DNA of 64,000 bases from Mycobacterium sp. OAS707. GTDB lineage: Bacteria; Actinomycetota; Actinomycetes; Mycobacteriales; Mycobacteriaceae. Shown here piece after piece: positions 1-8,070 of this stretch. The stretch spans positions 1,054,001 to 1,118,000 of the forward strand of contig NZ_JADBDS010000001.1 in NCBI RefSeq assembly GCF_014873705.1. Reading direction: 5' to 3'. The notes beneath the pieces were generated by a model that worked only from the letters and a program-made list of their open reading frames with translations, had not been told where the DNA came from and made no database searches. The translations under genes and the position numbers were made by a program. The stretch's first letter is position 1. Every line of letters starts with the position of its first letter.

Positions 1-951
1 CCCTTCAGCGGACTGCCCGCCGCACGCCGGCGGATGGTTGGGGTCGAAGGGCTCCAGGCCCTTCACCGGCGGCCACTGCTTTCCGTCGGTCAGTTCGGGA
101 TACAGGTGCGTGTAGTAGTCCTCGAGGTCGTAGGGCACGCCGTTGATGATCGAGTCGTACGGCGCATCGCCCCCCTGCGCCGCATCCTGCTCGTCGTTGA
201 AAGGAAGTTCGAGCACCATCGGCTCGTCGTCGCGGTAGCCCTTGCACTTCTCGGGCCCGTTGTCGAAACCGTCCTGATAGGCGCTGACCCGGTCGAAGCC
301 GCTGCCGTGCGCGTTCGGGTCGATGTTGGACGTGCCCGGCGTGTCACGCAGGTCGAGGATGCCGGCCAGCGCGGTGTCCATATCGGCCGCGGTCACCTTG
401 AACACGCCGTCGTCCTTGGCGTGTTTGGACCACGCCCCCGCGAAGCAGTCGGCCTGCAATTCCTTGGTCACCGTTCGGGCGGTGAAGTTCGACCGGCCCT
501 GGATGGCGTGCCCCCACTCGTGGGCCAGCACCACCGGGATGACGAAATCGCCGTACTTCTCCTTCAACTCGGGCAGCAGGCCCTCCGCGTCCCATGCCAC
601 GACGTCCTTGGTCGCGCAGTAGAACGCGTTGCCCGAGATCTCGCTGGCGTCCTGCGCGCACGGCGGGAAATCGCCCGAGGACGGGATGACCGCGTAGAAG
701 CCGCCCTTGACCGGTTCGTAGTCCTTGCCGTAGAGCTGCGGGAATTCCTTACCCCAGTAGTCCTGCAGATCGGCGATCGCCTCGATCGCCAGCTTGTTCA
801 CAGCTGCCGAGGCGTCGCCGTTGATCTGGATGTTGCTGGTGTCGGGAGGCGACCCGGTCTTTTGCGCCATCCCGGAGACCTGCGGCTTGGGGCCACCACA
901 GGCCGCCAAGAGCAAAACGACAGCAGCCACTGACCACACCCTCATTTGCAT
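1..951 (-). CDS. Neutral zinc metallopeptidase, lipoprotein (C-terminus cut by window edge)
   Basis: The frame is open from 951 to the left edge (317 codons, no stop). The N-terminus is a lipoprotein signal: a short charged start, a hydrophobic run and lipobox LAAC with the lipidated Cys at about residue 18, so the protein should be anchored outside the membrane. A zinc-protease motif HEWGH lies at residues 144-148 and is followed by ELQADCFAG, the downstream acidic-ligand region typical of YpfJ-type neutral zinc metallopeptidases. An alternative ATG lies two codons downstream (945). The substrate is unknown. Expected role: extracytoplasmic proteolysis. The gene points out of the window and shares its strand with the poxB-like gene. 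Confidence 0.88.
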   Translation of the reverse strand, partial: MQMRVWSVAAVVLLLAACGGPKPQVSGMAQKTGSPPDTSNIQINGDASAAVNKLAIEAIADLQDYWGKEFPQLYGKDYEPVKGGFYAVIPSSGDFPPCAQDASEISGNAFYCATKDVVAWDAEGLLPELKEKYGDFVIPVVLAHEWGHAIQGRSNFTARTVTKELQADCFAGAWSKHAKDDGVFKVTAADMDTALAGILDLRDTPGTSNIDPNAHGSGFDRVSAYQDGFDNGPEKCKGYRDDEPMVLELPFNDEQDAAQGGDAPYDSIINGVPYDLEDYYTHLYPELTDGKQWPPVKGLEPFDPNHPPACGGQSAEG

Positions 952-1006
952 GGGCAAACAGTAGCGGTGATGCTTGGAATTGGCTTGGAAAGCCCCAAAA
1001 CCAAGA

Positions 1007-2743
1007 TCAGTCCAGGATGCGGCGCGCGACGTTGGTGGTGATCAGGTCGAGCAACTCGTCACCGCGGCCCGCCAGGATGGTCCGGATTGCGTAGAGGGAG
1101 AAGCCCTTGGCCTGTTCGACGGTGATCGCCGGCGGTATCGACAGCTCCTGCCGGGCGGTCACCACGTCGACGACCGCGGGTCCGTCGTAGGCGAAGGCAT
1201 CGGCGAGTGCCTGCTGCAGATCCGACGGCTGCTCGACGCGCCTGCCGAAAATTCCCATCGCCTGTGCGACGTCGGCGAAGTTCGGATTGATCAGGTCGGT
1301 GCCGAAGTTGACGATGCCGGCCGCCTTCATCTCCAGTTCGACGAAATTCAGCGACGAGTTGTTGAACACAATCACCTTGACGGGCAACCGATTCTGGATC
1401 AGCGTGACGAGTTCACCGAACATCATCGTCAGGCCGCCGTCGCCCGCCAACGCGACCACTTGACGGTCGCGGTACGCCGTCTGCGCACCGATCGCGTGCG
1501 GCAGCGCGCAGGCCATGGTGCCGTGGTTGAACGAGCCGACGAGTCGCCTGCGGCCGTTCATCTTCACATACCGTGCCGCCCACACCACCGGCGATCCGAC
1601 GTCGACGGTGAAGACCGCGTCGTCAGAAGCCAACTGATTGGCAAGTCCCGCAACGTATTCCGGTCGAATCGGGGTACGGTCGCGATCATTGACCGCCAGC
1701 TCGTCGAGCGTCTTGCGGGTCTTGCCGTAGTGCCGAAGCGAGCGGTCGAGGTGGCCGCGGTCCCCCTTCTGAGTCAGCAACGGCTGCAGAGCGGCCAGCG
1801 TGTCCTTCACCGTGCCGACCAGGCCGAGGTCGATCGGGGTGCGACGGCCGAGGTGGCGGCCGCGGATGTCGACCTGCACGACTTTGGCGTTGTCGGGATA
1901 GAACTGCTGATACGGGAAGTCGGTGCCCAGCATCAGCAGCGCGTCGGCTTCCTTGATCGCCTTGTATCCCGAGGCGAACCCGAGCAGTCCGGTCATGCCG
2001 ACGTCGAACGGGTTGTCGTATTCGATGAATTCCTTGCCGCGCAACGCATGCACGATCGGCGCGCCCAATGTCGTTGCTGCCTGGATCAATTCGTCATGCG
2101 CGCCCTCGGTGCCTGCGCCGCCGAGAATCGTGACGGCCTGCGCACCGTTGAGGATGTCGGCGGCCGCACGCAGCGATTCGTCGTCGGGTCGCACCACCGA
2201 CCGGGTCGGCGTGACCGGACGGGTCAGGTATCCCGATTCCTCGGCACGCTGAAGAAAGATCTCGCCGGGGATGACGACGACCGCTACCCCGCGTTCTTCG
2301 ACTGCTGCGCGCATGGCCATCTCGAGAATGCGCGGGGCCATCTCAGGTGTGCTGACCAGTTCGCGGTAAACGCTGCACTCGCGGAACAACTCCTGCGGGT
2401 GCGTCTCCTGGAAATAGTCCGAGCCGATCTCGGTACGCGGAATGTGCGCCGCGATGGCGAGCACCGGAACGCGACTGCGCTGCGCATCGAACAGCCCGTT
2501 GATCAGGTGCAGATTGCCAGGGCCGCAACTGCCCGCACAGACCGCGAGCGCTCCGGTCAGTGCGGCGTCGGCCGCAGCGGCGAACGCGGCCGTCTCCTCG
2601 TGACGGACATGCTCCCAAGTGATTTCACCGGAACGTCGTAGCGCGTCGGTGAATCCGTTCAGGCTGTCGCCAGGCAGCCCGTAGACGCGGCGAACGCCGC
2701 TGACCCGTAATGCATTGATGACGTGATCGGCAACGGTCGCCAC
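1007..2743 (-). CDS. poxB: Thiamine-diphosphate-dependent pyruvate dehydrogenase (quinone)/oxidase, PoxB type
   Basis: A 578-residue protein with the three-domain layout of the pyruvate oxidase/acetolactate synthase family, close to the 572 aa of E. coli PoxB. The N-terminal Pyr domain has YGLPGDSLNGF and the activating Glu in RHEE (residues 49-50), and the ThDP site GDGG...VFNN lies near residue 430. Family knowledge: PoxB decarboxylates pyruvate to acetate and CO2, passing electrons through FAD to quinone. I chose the GTG start at 2743 because family similarity begins there (VADHVINAL). The frame stays open to 2878, but that part overlaps the upstream SDR gene. An acetolactate-synthase-like role is less likely. 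Confidence 0.85.
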   Translation of the reverse strand: MATVADHVINALRVSGVRRVYGLPGDSLNGFTDALRRSGEITWEHVRHEETAAFAAAADAALTGALAVCAGSCGPGNLHLINGLFDAQRSRVPVLAIAAHIPRTEIGSDYFQETHPQELFRECSVYRELVSTPEMAPRILEMAMRAAVEERGVAVVVIPGEIFLQRAEESGYLTRPVTPTRSVVRPDDESLRAAADILNGAQAVTILGGAGTEGAHDELIQAATTLGAPIVHALRGKEFIEYDNPFDVGMTGLLGFASGYKAIKEADALLMLGTDFPYQQFYPDNAKVVQVDIRGRHLGRRTPIDLGLVGTVKDTLAALQPLLTQKGDRGHLDRSLRHYGKTRKTLDELAVNDRDRTPIRPEYVAGLANQLASDDAVFTVDVGSPVVWAARYVKMNGRRRLVGSFNHGTMACALPHAIGAQTAYRDRQVVALAGDGGLTMMFGELVTLIQNRLPVKVIVFNNSSLNFVELEMKAAGIVNFGTDLINPNFADVAQAMGIFGRRVEQPSDLQQALADAFAYDGPAVVDVVTARQELSIPPAITVEQAKGFSLYAIRTILAGRGDELLDLITTNVARRILD

Positions 2744-2768
2744 GTGTGGCAGCCTAGCGTCGGGCGAC

Positions 2769-3536
2769 CTACTTCGGGGCGAAGCGCTGGCCGGCGTCCA
2801 ACCGTAGGCACTGGCCGTTGAGCATCGGGTTCTCGACGATCGCCAGCACGAGCTTGGCGTATTCCTCCGGCCTACCAAGTCGCTTCGGGAACGCTGCGTC
2901 TTTGGTGAGGGCCTTGGCGAACTCGTCGGGGATGCCTTCGGTCAGCCCGGTCGCGAACAGGCTCGGCGCGATGGCCAGCGCCCGGATGCCCAGGCTGCCC
3001 AGATCGCGCGCCATGGTCAGGCACATGCCTGCGATCGCGGCCTTGGAAGCGGTGTAGGCGACCTGACCGATCTGACCTTCGAACGCGGCGATCGAGGCGG
3101 TGTTGATGATGACGCCGCGCTCCTCCTGCTCGTCGTCGACGAGGTCCTGCTTGCTCATCTGCCAACCGGCGAGCCGGCTGATGTTGAAGGTCGCGATCAG
3201 GTTGAGATCGACGGTCTTGCGGAACGACTCCAGACTGTGCGGCCCGTCCTTTTTGACCGTGCGCTCGCCGATGCCGCCGCCGGCCGTCGTCACGATGATG
3301 TGGAGAGCGCCCAGGGCATCGATCGCCTGCTGCAGCACCTTCTCGGTGCCGTCGAAGTCGGTGACGTCCACGGCGTGGAACGTGCCGCCGATGGCGTCGG
3401 CCACCTCCTGGCCCTTCGACTGAGGCCGGTCCAGCACCGCGACGCTGGCGCCACGCTTGGCCAGCGACTCGGCGGTCGCTTTGCCGAATCCCGACGCACC
3501 GCCAACGACGACGGCCTTCTTGCCCTCGATCTCCAT
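2769..3536 (-). CDS. SDR family oxidoreductase, 3-hydroxyacyl-CoA dehydrogenase-like (HSD10 type)
   Basis: A 255-residue classical short-chain dehydrogenase. The N-terminal Rossmann motif is GGASGFGKATAESLA, with an Asp (VAVLDRP) at the end of beta-2 that favours NAD(H). The catalytic stretch NTASIAAFEGQIGQVAY continues into TASK (YxxxK). The layout, including the beta-2 region and the C-terminal LRLDAGQRFAPK, resembles type-2 3-hydroxyacyl-CoA / 17beta-hydroxysteroid dehydrogenases. It lies 26 bp upstream of the PoxB-type gene on the same strand, so the two may be cotranscribed. The substrate cannot be fixed from sequence. Confidence 0.85.
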   Translation of the reverse strand: MEIEGKKAVVVGGASGFGKATAESLAKRGASVAVLDRPQSKGQEVADAIGGTFHAVDVTDFDGTEKVLQQAIDALGALHIIVTTAGGGIGERTVKKDGPHSLESFRKTVDLNLIATFNISRLAGWQMSKQDLVDDEQEERGVIINTASIAAFEGQIGQVAYTASKAAIAGMCLTMARDLGSLGIRALAIAPSLFATGLTEGIPDEFAKALTKDAAFPKRLGRPEEYAKLVLAIVENPMLNGQCLRLDAGQRFAPK

Positions 3537-3663
3537 CTAGCTCCCTTTCACGACTGTGGTCGGACCGCTTCGCAACATATCTCATCGTCCATCCGGTAAG
3601 CCTTTCGGGTGCCGTCACAACTTCGTAAGCCCTGGCGATCCGGCGCGCAGGTAGGTTCTGGTT

Positions 3664-5214
3664 ATGGCCAGACCAGCTGCCGAATCGCGGATGCTGGCGG
3701 GCATTGCGGCTGCCGCTGTGGCGCTCGGGGTCACGCAGCTGCTTGCCGTCGCGTTCGGCCCGCAGGCCGACGCCCGCACGGCAATCGGCTCGGCGATCAT
3801 CGACCTGACGCCAGGTCCGGTCAAAGAGTGGACGATCCAGACCTTCGGCACCGCCGACAAGCTTTTCCTGACGATCGTCGTGCTCGGCGTGATCGCGTTG
3901 ATCGCCGCTGTCACGGCGCGATGGGAGACGCGCCGCGTCCCTGTCGGCAGTGCCGCAATCGTCGTCGCCGGGATTGCGGGCTGCGCCGCCGTGCTGTCCA
4001 GGGCGGGGGCGACGGTCGCCGACATCGTGCCAACGGTGATCGGCACCGTCTGCGGGGTGGCCGTGCTGCGACTGCTGACCTCCGGACGGTTCACCAACGC
4101 GCCGGAGCCGGAAGAGGGTTCCGACGCCCCCGACCGCGGTCGCCGACTGTCGCTGGTGACGCTGGGTTTTCTCGGCGCAGGAGCGGTGACGGGCGTTGGC
4201 GGCGTTGTGTTGTCACGCATGCTGTCGTCGGTCTCTGGTGATCGCGATGCGTTCGCGCTGCCGAAGGTCGACGTCGCAGCGCCGCCGGTGCCGCCGGCCG
4301 TGCAGCCCAAAGGTGTTGCGCTGCCGTCGTTTGTCACAAGCAACGCCGACTTCTACCGGATCGACACGGCGCTGAGTGTGCCACAGCTGAGCCGCGCAGA
4401 TTGGCAGCTGAAGATCCACGGCATGGTGGACCGCGAGATCACCTACCGCTTCGAAGACCTGGACCGGTTCGACGTCGTCGAGAAATTGGTGACGCTCACG
4501 TGTGTGTCGAATCCGGTTGGCGGCGACCTCATTTCGAACGCGACGTGGACGGGGTACCGGGTGCGCGACCTGCTGGCCGACGCGGGTGTGCATCCCGACG
4601 CCGACATGGTGCTATCGATGTCGATCGACGGGTTCACCGCGGGCACACCCGTCGAGGCGTTGACCGACAAGCGGGACGCATTGCTGGCGGTGGGGATGAA
4701 CGGCCAGCCGCTGCCCACCGAGCACGGCTATCCCGCCCGGCTTGTCGTCCCCGGGCTGTACGGCTACGTATCGGCCACCAAGTGGGTCGTCGACCTGGAG
4801 CTGACCCGATTCGATCGCGCCGAGGCGTTCTGGACGCAGCACGGCTGGTCGGCAAAGGGCCCGATCAAGACCGAGTCGCGAATCGACGTGCCTCGCAGCG
4901 GACAAGAGGTGGCCGAGGGGCCGGTCACATTCGGTGGCATCGCGTGGGCGCAGAACCGCGGCGTGCGCAGCGTCGAGGTGCGCATCGACAGCCCAAATAA
5001 GCAAGGCCCTTGGCTACCAGCCGATCTCGGCGCCTCGTACTCCAACGACACCTGGCGGCTGTGGAGCTTCAACTGGCAGGCCACGCAGCCCGGCGAGCAC
5101 ACCATCTCCGTGCGCGCGACCGACAACACCGGCGCGGTCCAGACGGCCGACGAGGCGTCGCCGGTCCCCGACGGCGCCACCGGCTGGCACACGGTCTCGT
5201 TCGCAGTGAAATAA
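3664..5214 (+). CDS. Membrane-anchored molybdopterin-dependent oxidoreductase (sulfite oxidase/YedY family)
   Basis: A 516-residue protein. Residues 1 to about 195 hold about five hydrophobic segments (for example LFLTIVVLGVIALIAAV and LVTLGFLGAGAVTGVGGVVL), followed by a sulfite-oxidase-type Moco domain. VTLTCVSNPVGGDLISNATW contains the expected molybdenum-ligating Cys. A C-terminal Mo-co dimerisation-like beta domain begins around VEVRIDSP. The catalytic part should face outside, tethered by the N-terminal membrane bundle. The same architecture is known in mycobacterial proteins such as Rv0218. It is transcribed divergently from the SDR gene, and a hairpin repeat follows directly at its 3' end. 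The natural substrate is unknown. Confidence 0.85.
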   Translation: MARPAAESRMLAGIAAAAVALGVTQLLAVAFGPQADARTAIGSAIIDLTPGPVKEWTIQTFGTADKLFLTIVVLGVIALIAAVTARWETRRVPVGSAAIVVAGIAGCAAVLSRAGATVADIVPTVIGTVCGVAVLRLLTSGRFTNAPEPEEGSDAPDRGRRLSLVTLGFLGAGAVTGVGGVVLSRMLSSVSGDRDAFALPKVDVAAPPVPPAVQPKGVALPSFVTSNADFYRIDTALSVPQLSRADWQLKIHGMVDREITYRFEDLDRFDVVEKLVTLTCVSNPVGGDLISNATWTGYRVRDLLADAGVHPDADMVLSMSIDGFTAGTPVEALTDKRDALLAVGMNGQPLPTEHGYPARLVVPGLYGYVSATKWVVDLELTRFDRAEAFWTQHGWSAKGPIKTESRIDVPRSGQEVAEGPVTFGGIAWAQNRGVRSVEVRIDSPNKQGPWLPADLGASYSNDTWRLWSFNWQATQPGEHTISVRATDNTGAVQTADEASPVPDGATGWHTVSFAVK

Positions 5215-5217
5215 CTA

Positions 5218-5282
5218 CCGCGAGCGTGCGTGTCTGCACGTGGACACGCCGGAAAATGACGTGCAAACATGCACGCTCGCGG
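5218..5282. repeat. Palindromic intergenic repeat, copy 1
   Basis: A 65-bp hairpin-forming element. Perfect 12-bp arms (5218-5229 CCGCGAGCGTGC and 5271-5282 its complement) flank a partly self-complementary centre. It starts 3 bp after the stop of the molybdopterin gene. Its left half is closely similar to the left half of the element at 39492-39617, so this is a dispersed repeat family rather than a one-off terminator. It may act as a bidirectional terminator or an mRNA-end stabiliser. Confidence 0.7.
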
Positions 5283-5297
5283 CTACTTTGGCGTGCC

Positions 5298-5663
5298 ATG
5301 TCGCACGCAACGAATTGGCGGACCAAGCTGCGCGACGCGCTGATGGCCGCACGCAAAGACCGCGACGCGATCCGCGTCGCGGCGCTGCGCTCTGCGCTCA
5401 GTGCGATCGACAACGCCGAAACGCCGGAGGGCACGCAGCTGGATGCCCAGTCGAGCGGCACGATCGCCAACGCCGTCATCGGCCTCGGCTCGGCCGAGGT
5501 GGCGCGCCGGGAACTGTCCGACGACGAAATCCGCGACTTGATGCGCGCCGAGATCGACGAGCGGATCACGGCGGCCGCGGCGATCGAGACAACGCACACC
5601 GAACGTGCGGACGACCTGCGCGCCGAGGCGGCCGTGATCACCGGACTCCTCGGAGATGTCTGA
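5298..5663 (+). CDS. GatB/YqeY domain-containing protein
   Basis: A 121-residue protein starting MSHATNWRTKLRDALMAARK. It has the helical YqeY pattern: an Arg-rich helix LRSALSAIDNAE, then the ELSDDEIRDLMRAEIDERI helices and a C-terminal bundle. The family is related to the C-terminal tRNA-handling domain of GatB, and its bacterial function is unsettled. ATG 5298 fits the usual family length. An open frame extends upstream to 5010 but would overlap the molybdopterin gene and the hairpin repeat. It lies 21 bp before ligB on the same strand. Confidence 0.82.
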   Translation: MSHATNWRTKLRDALMAARKDRDAIRVAALRSALSAIDNAETPEGTQLDAQSSGTIANAVIGLGSAEVARRELSDDEIRDLMRAEIDERITAAAAIETTHTERADDLRAEAAVITGLLGDV

Positions 5664-5684
5664 CGCGCGTGCGAGGCTTGGCTG

Positions 5685-7232
5685 GTGCAGCTGACTGACG
5701 TCGCCTCCGCGTCGGCCGAGGTCGGCGCGACCTCGGCGCGGCTGGCCAAGATCGCCCGCATCGCCGACCTGCTGCGTCAGGCGGGCGACCAGGACGACGC
5801 GAAGCTGATCGCGGTCGTGGTGTCCTGGCTGTCGGGCGAGCTGCCGCAACGCCAGATCGGCGTCGGCTGGGCCGCGCTGCGTTCGCTTCCGCCCCCGGCC
5901 GCCGAACCGTCGCTGACCGTGCTGCAGGTCGATGCGGTGTTCAGCGAAATCGGCCAGGTCGCGGGAAAGGGCGCGCAGGCGCGGCGCGCCGAGCTCGTCA
6001 ACGGACTGTTCGCCGCGGCCACCGAACCCGAACAGACATTCCTGCGACGGCTGCTCAGCGGCGAGTTACGCCAGGGCGCGCTGGTCGGGGTGATGGCCGA
6101 CGCGGTCGCCAAGGCCGCCGAGATCGCCGCGCCCGTCGTGCGGCGCGCGGCGATGCTGGGCGGCGACCTGCCCGCCGTCGCCGCCGCCGCGTTGACCGGC
6201 GACGAAACCGCACTCGAGCAGTTCACCCTCAAGGTGGGCCAGCCGGTCGGTCCCATGCTCGCCCAGACCGCAACCGGCGTCCGCGAAGCGCTCGAACGTC
6301 TCGGTGGCACAGCGGTTTTCGAAGCCAAGCTGGACGGCGCGCGGGTGCAGATCCACCGCGCGGGCGACGCGGTATCGATCTACACCCGCAGCCTCGACGA
6401 CGTGACCGAACGCCTGCCCGAGGTGGTAGAGGCGACGTTGGCGCTACCCGTCACCGATCTGATCGCCGACGCGGAGGCCATCGCGCTGCGACCCGACGGA
6501 CGCCCGCATCGATTCCAGGAAACGGCCTCGCGGTTCGGACGCCGAGTCGACATTGCCGCCGCCCGCCAGGCGCAGCCACTGTCGGTGTTCGTCTTCGACT
6601 TGCTGCATCTCGACGGCGAAGACCTGCTGGACCGGCCGGCCAGCGAACGCGTCGATGCGCTGGACGCGATCGTGCCAAAGGCCCATCGCGTCGACAGACT
6701 CATCACCGCCGACGCCGATGCCGCCCAGCGGTTTCTCGACATCACCCTCGAGGCCGGACACGAAGGGGTGATGGCGAAATCGCTGACCGCACCGTACGAG
6801 GCCGGCCGACGCGGGGCGGGCTGGCTGAAGGTCAAGCCGGTACACACACTCGATCTCGTCGTCCTCGGCGTCGAGTGGGGTTCGGGCAGGCGCACGGGGA
6901 AGCTCTCCAACATCCACCTCGGAGCACGCGACCCGGAAACGGGCGGATTCGTCATGCTGGGCAAGACTTTCAAGGGCATGACCGACGCGATGTTGGAGTG
7001 GCAGACCACCCGCTTCATGGAATTGGCCGACGGTCCCACCGACGGCTATGTGGTCAAGCTTCGGCCCGAACAGGTCGTAGAGATCGCGTTCGACGGCGTG
7101 CAGGGCTCGACGCGCTATCCCGGCGGCATGGCCCTGCGATTCGCGCGCGTGCTGCGCTACCGTGACGACAAAAGTCCAGCTGAGGCCGACACGATCGACA
7201 CTGTGCGCTCCTTCTACGAGCGCGGTTCATGA
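5685..7232 (+). CDS. ligB: ATP-dependent DNA ligase LigB
   Basis: A 515-residue ligase starting at GTG 5685 ([17 protein letters not shown]). The N-terminal helical DNA-binding domain holds [20 protein letters not shown], which I recognise from mycobacterial LigB (Rv3062, 507 aa). The adenylation motif [12 protein letters not shown] places the AMP-accepting Lys at residue 215, followed by the nucleotidyltransferase and OB-fold motifs ([15 protein letters not shown]). LigB seals nicks using ATP. It is non-essential beside NAD-dependent LigA and lies outside the Ku/LigD system. The stop overlaps the next gene by 4 bp. In M. tuberculosis ligB directly precedes cstA; here a hydrolase gene lies between them. 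Confidence 0.95.
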   Translation: MQLTDVASASAEVGATSARLAKIARIADLLRQAGDQDDAKLIAVVVSWLSGELPQRQIGVGWAALRSLPPPAAEPSLTVLQVDAVFSEIGQVAGKGAQARRAELVNGLFAAATEPEQTFLRRLLSGELRQGALVGVMADAVAKAAEIAAPVVRRAAMLGGDLPAVAAAALTGDETALEQFTLKVGQPVGPMLAQTATGVREALERLGGTAVFEAKLDGARVQIHRAGDAVSIYTRSLDDVTERLPEVVEATLALPVTDLIADAEAIALRPDGRPHRFQETASRFGRRVDIAAARQAQPLSVFVFDLLHLDGEDLLDRPASERVDALDAIVPKAHRVDRLITADADAAQRFLDITLEAGHEGVMAKSLTAPYEAGRRGAGWLKVKPVHTLDLVVLGVEWGSGRRTGKLSNIHLGARDPETGGFVMLGKTFKGMTDAMLEWQTTRFMELADGPTDGYVVKLRPEQVVEIAFDGVQGSTRYPGGMALRFARVLRYRDDKSPAEADTIDTVRSFYERGS

Positions 7233-8014
7233 CCAACGTCGTCAGCGCCGATGAAACGACGCTTGTTGCGCGAAGTTTCGGCCACGGCATACCCGTCGTC
7301 CTGATTCACGGTTCGGCCGGCGGGCTGGATTCGTGGGATGGTGTCGCACCGTTTCTCACCGATGCGTTCGAGGTCTGGGTCTACGCCCGTCGCGGCTATG
7401 CACCCAGCGGAACAGGTGCGCAGGCGAAGACATTCGCCGACGAGGTGGCCGACGCGCTTGCGGTCGTGGACGCCGCAGGCGGCGATGCCCACCTCGTCGG
7501 TGCCTCCTACGGCGGCACGGTCGCCCTTCACGTAGCGCGCAACAACGCCTCGGCCGTGAGGAGCCTGACCATATTCGAGCCGCCGTTGTTTGCGTCCGGT
7601 GCCGCACTGCTTTCGGTGCTCGAGTCATACGAGTCACTGATCGCCTCCGGCGAGTTGGCTGCCGCCGCGCGACTGTTCGCCGAGAAGGTCGCGCGCGTCC
7701 CCACCGAACTGCTCGTGACGCTGCAGCCCGAGGACGACGATGTTGCCGAGGCTGCCGGCTGCCTTAGTGATCTACGCGCGATGGCACGCGACGAAACAGA
7801 CGTCGATCGCTGGGCCGATATCACCATTCCGACCCTGCTGATGCAGGGTGCGAACTCCTGGCCGCCCATCCCGTCGACGATGGAACGGCTCGCGAGCGTG
7901 CTGCCTGCCGCCGACCGCTGCGTACTCGAAGGTCAATCGCACTTCGCAACCCACACCGCACCAGAGCTATTCGCAGCGGAACTCCTGCGATTCCTGTACA
8001 AACACAGCGGTTAA
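7229..8014 (+). CDS. Alpha/beta hydrolase
   Basis: A 261-residue alpha/beta-hydrolase-fold protein. The oxyanion segment [10 protein letters not shown] precedes the nucleophile elbow GASYGG, with catalytic Ser93. A candidate acid residue follows in the [10 protein letters not shown] region, and the C-terminal QSHFATH supplies the His. There is no signal peptide, so it is cytoplasmic. Its ATG overlaps the ligB stop (ATGA), which implies translational coupling. The ester, epoxide or other substrate is not recognisable. It separates ligB from cstA, which are neighbours in M. tuberculosis. Confidence 0.85.
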   Translation: MTNVVSADETTLVARSFGHGIPVVLIHGSAGGLDSWDGVAPFLTDAFEVWVYARRGYAPSGTGAQAKTFADEVADALAVVDAAGGDAHLVGASYGGTVALHVARNNASAVRSLTIFEPPLFASGAALLSVLESYESLIASGELAAAARLFAEKVARVPTELLVTLQPEDDDVAEAAGCLSDLRAMARDETDVDRWADITIPTLLMQGANSWPPIPSTMERLASVLPAADRCVLEGQSHFATHTAPELFAAELLRFLYKHSG

Positions 8015-8070
8015 GCAGCCAAAGCCCAGATTTCCCCCAACGCTGTTTTGCGCGGTGGAAGGATCGGTCC

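Noticed and set aside
974..2641. Long open frame on the plus strand opposite the PoxB-type gene (555 codons)
   Set aside because: Its codon-position pattern mirrors the real gene, it has no recognisable motifs, and the minus-strand protein is an unmistakable ThDP enzyme. High GC produces long antisense frames.
2744..2878. N-terminal extension of the PoxB-type protein to 2878
   Set aside because: The added 45 residues are Arg/Ser-rich, overlap the SDR gene and do not resemble the family. GTG 2743 fits the conserved start.
5010..5297. Upstream extension of the YqeY-like frame
   Set aside because: It overlaps the molybdopterin gene and the hairpin repeat, and the family begins at the ATG 5298 methionine.
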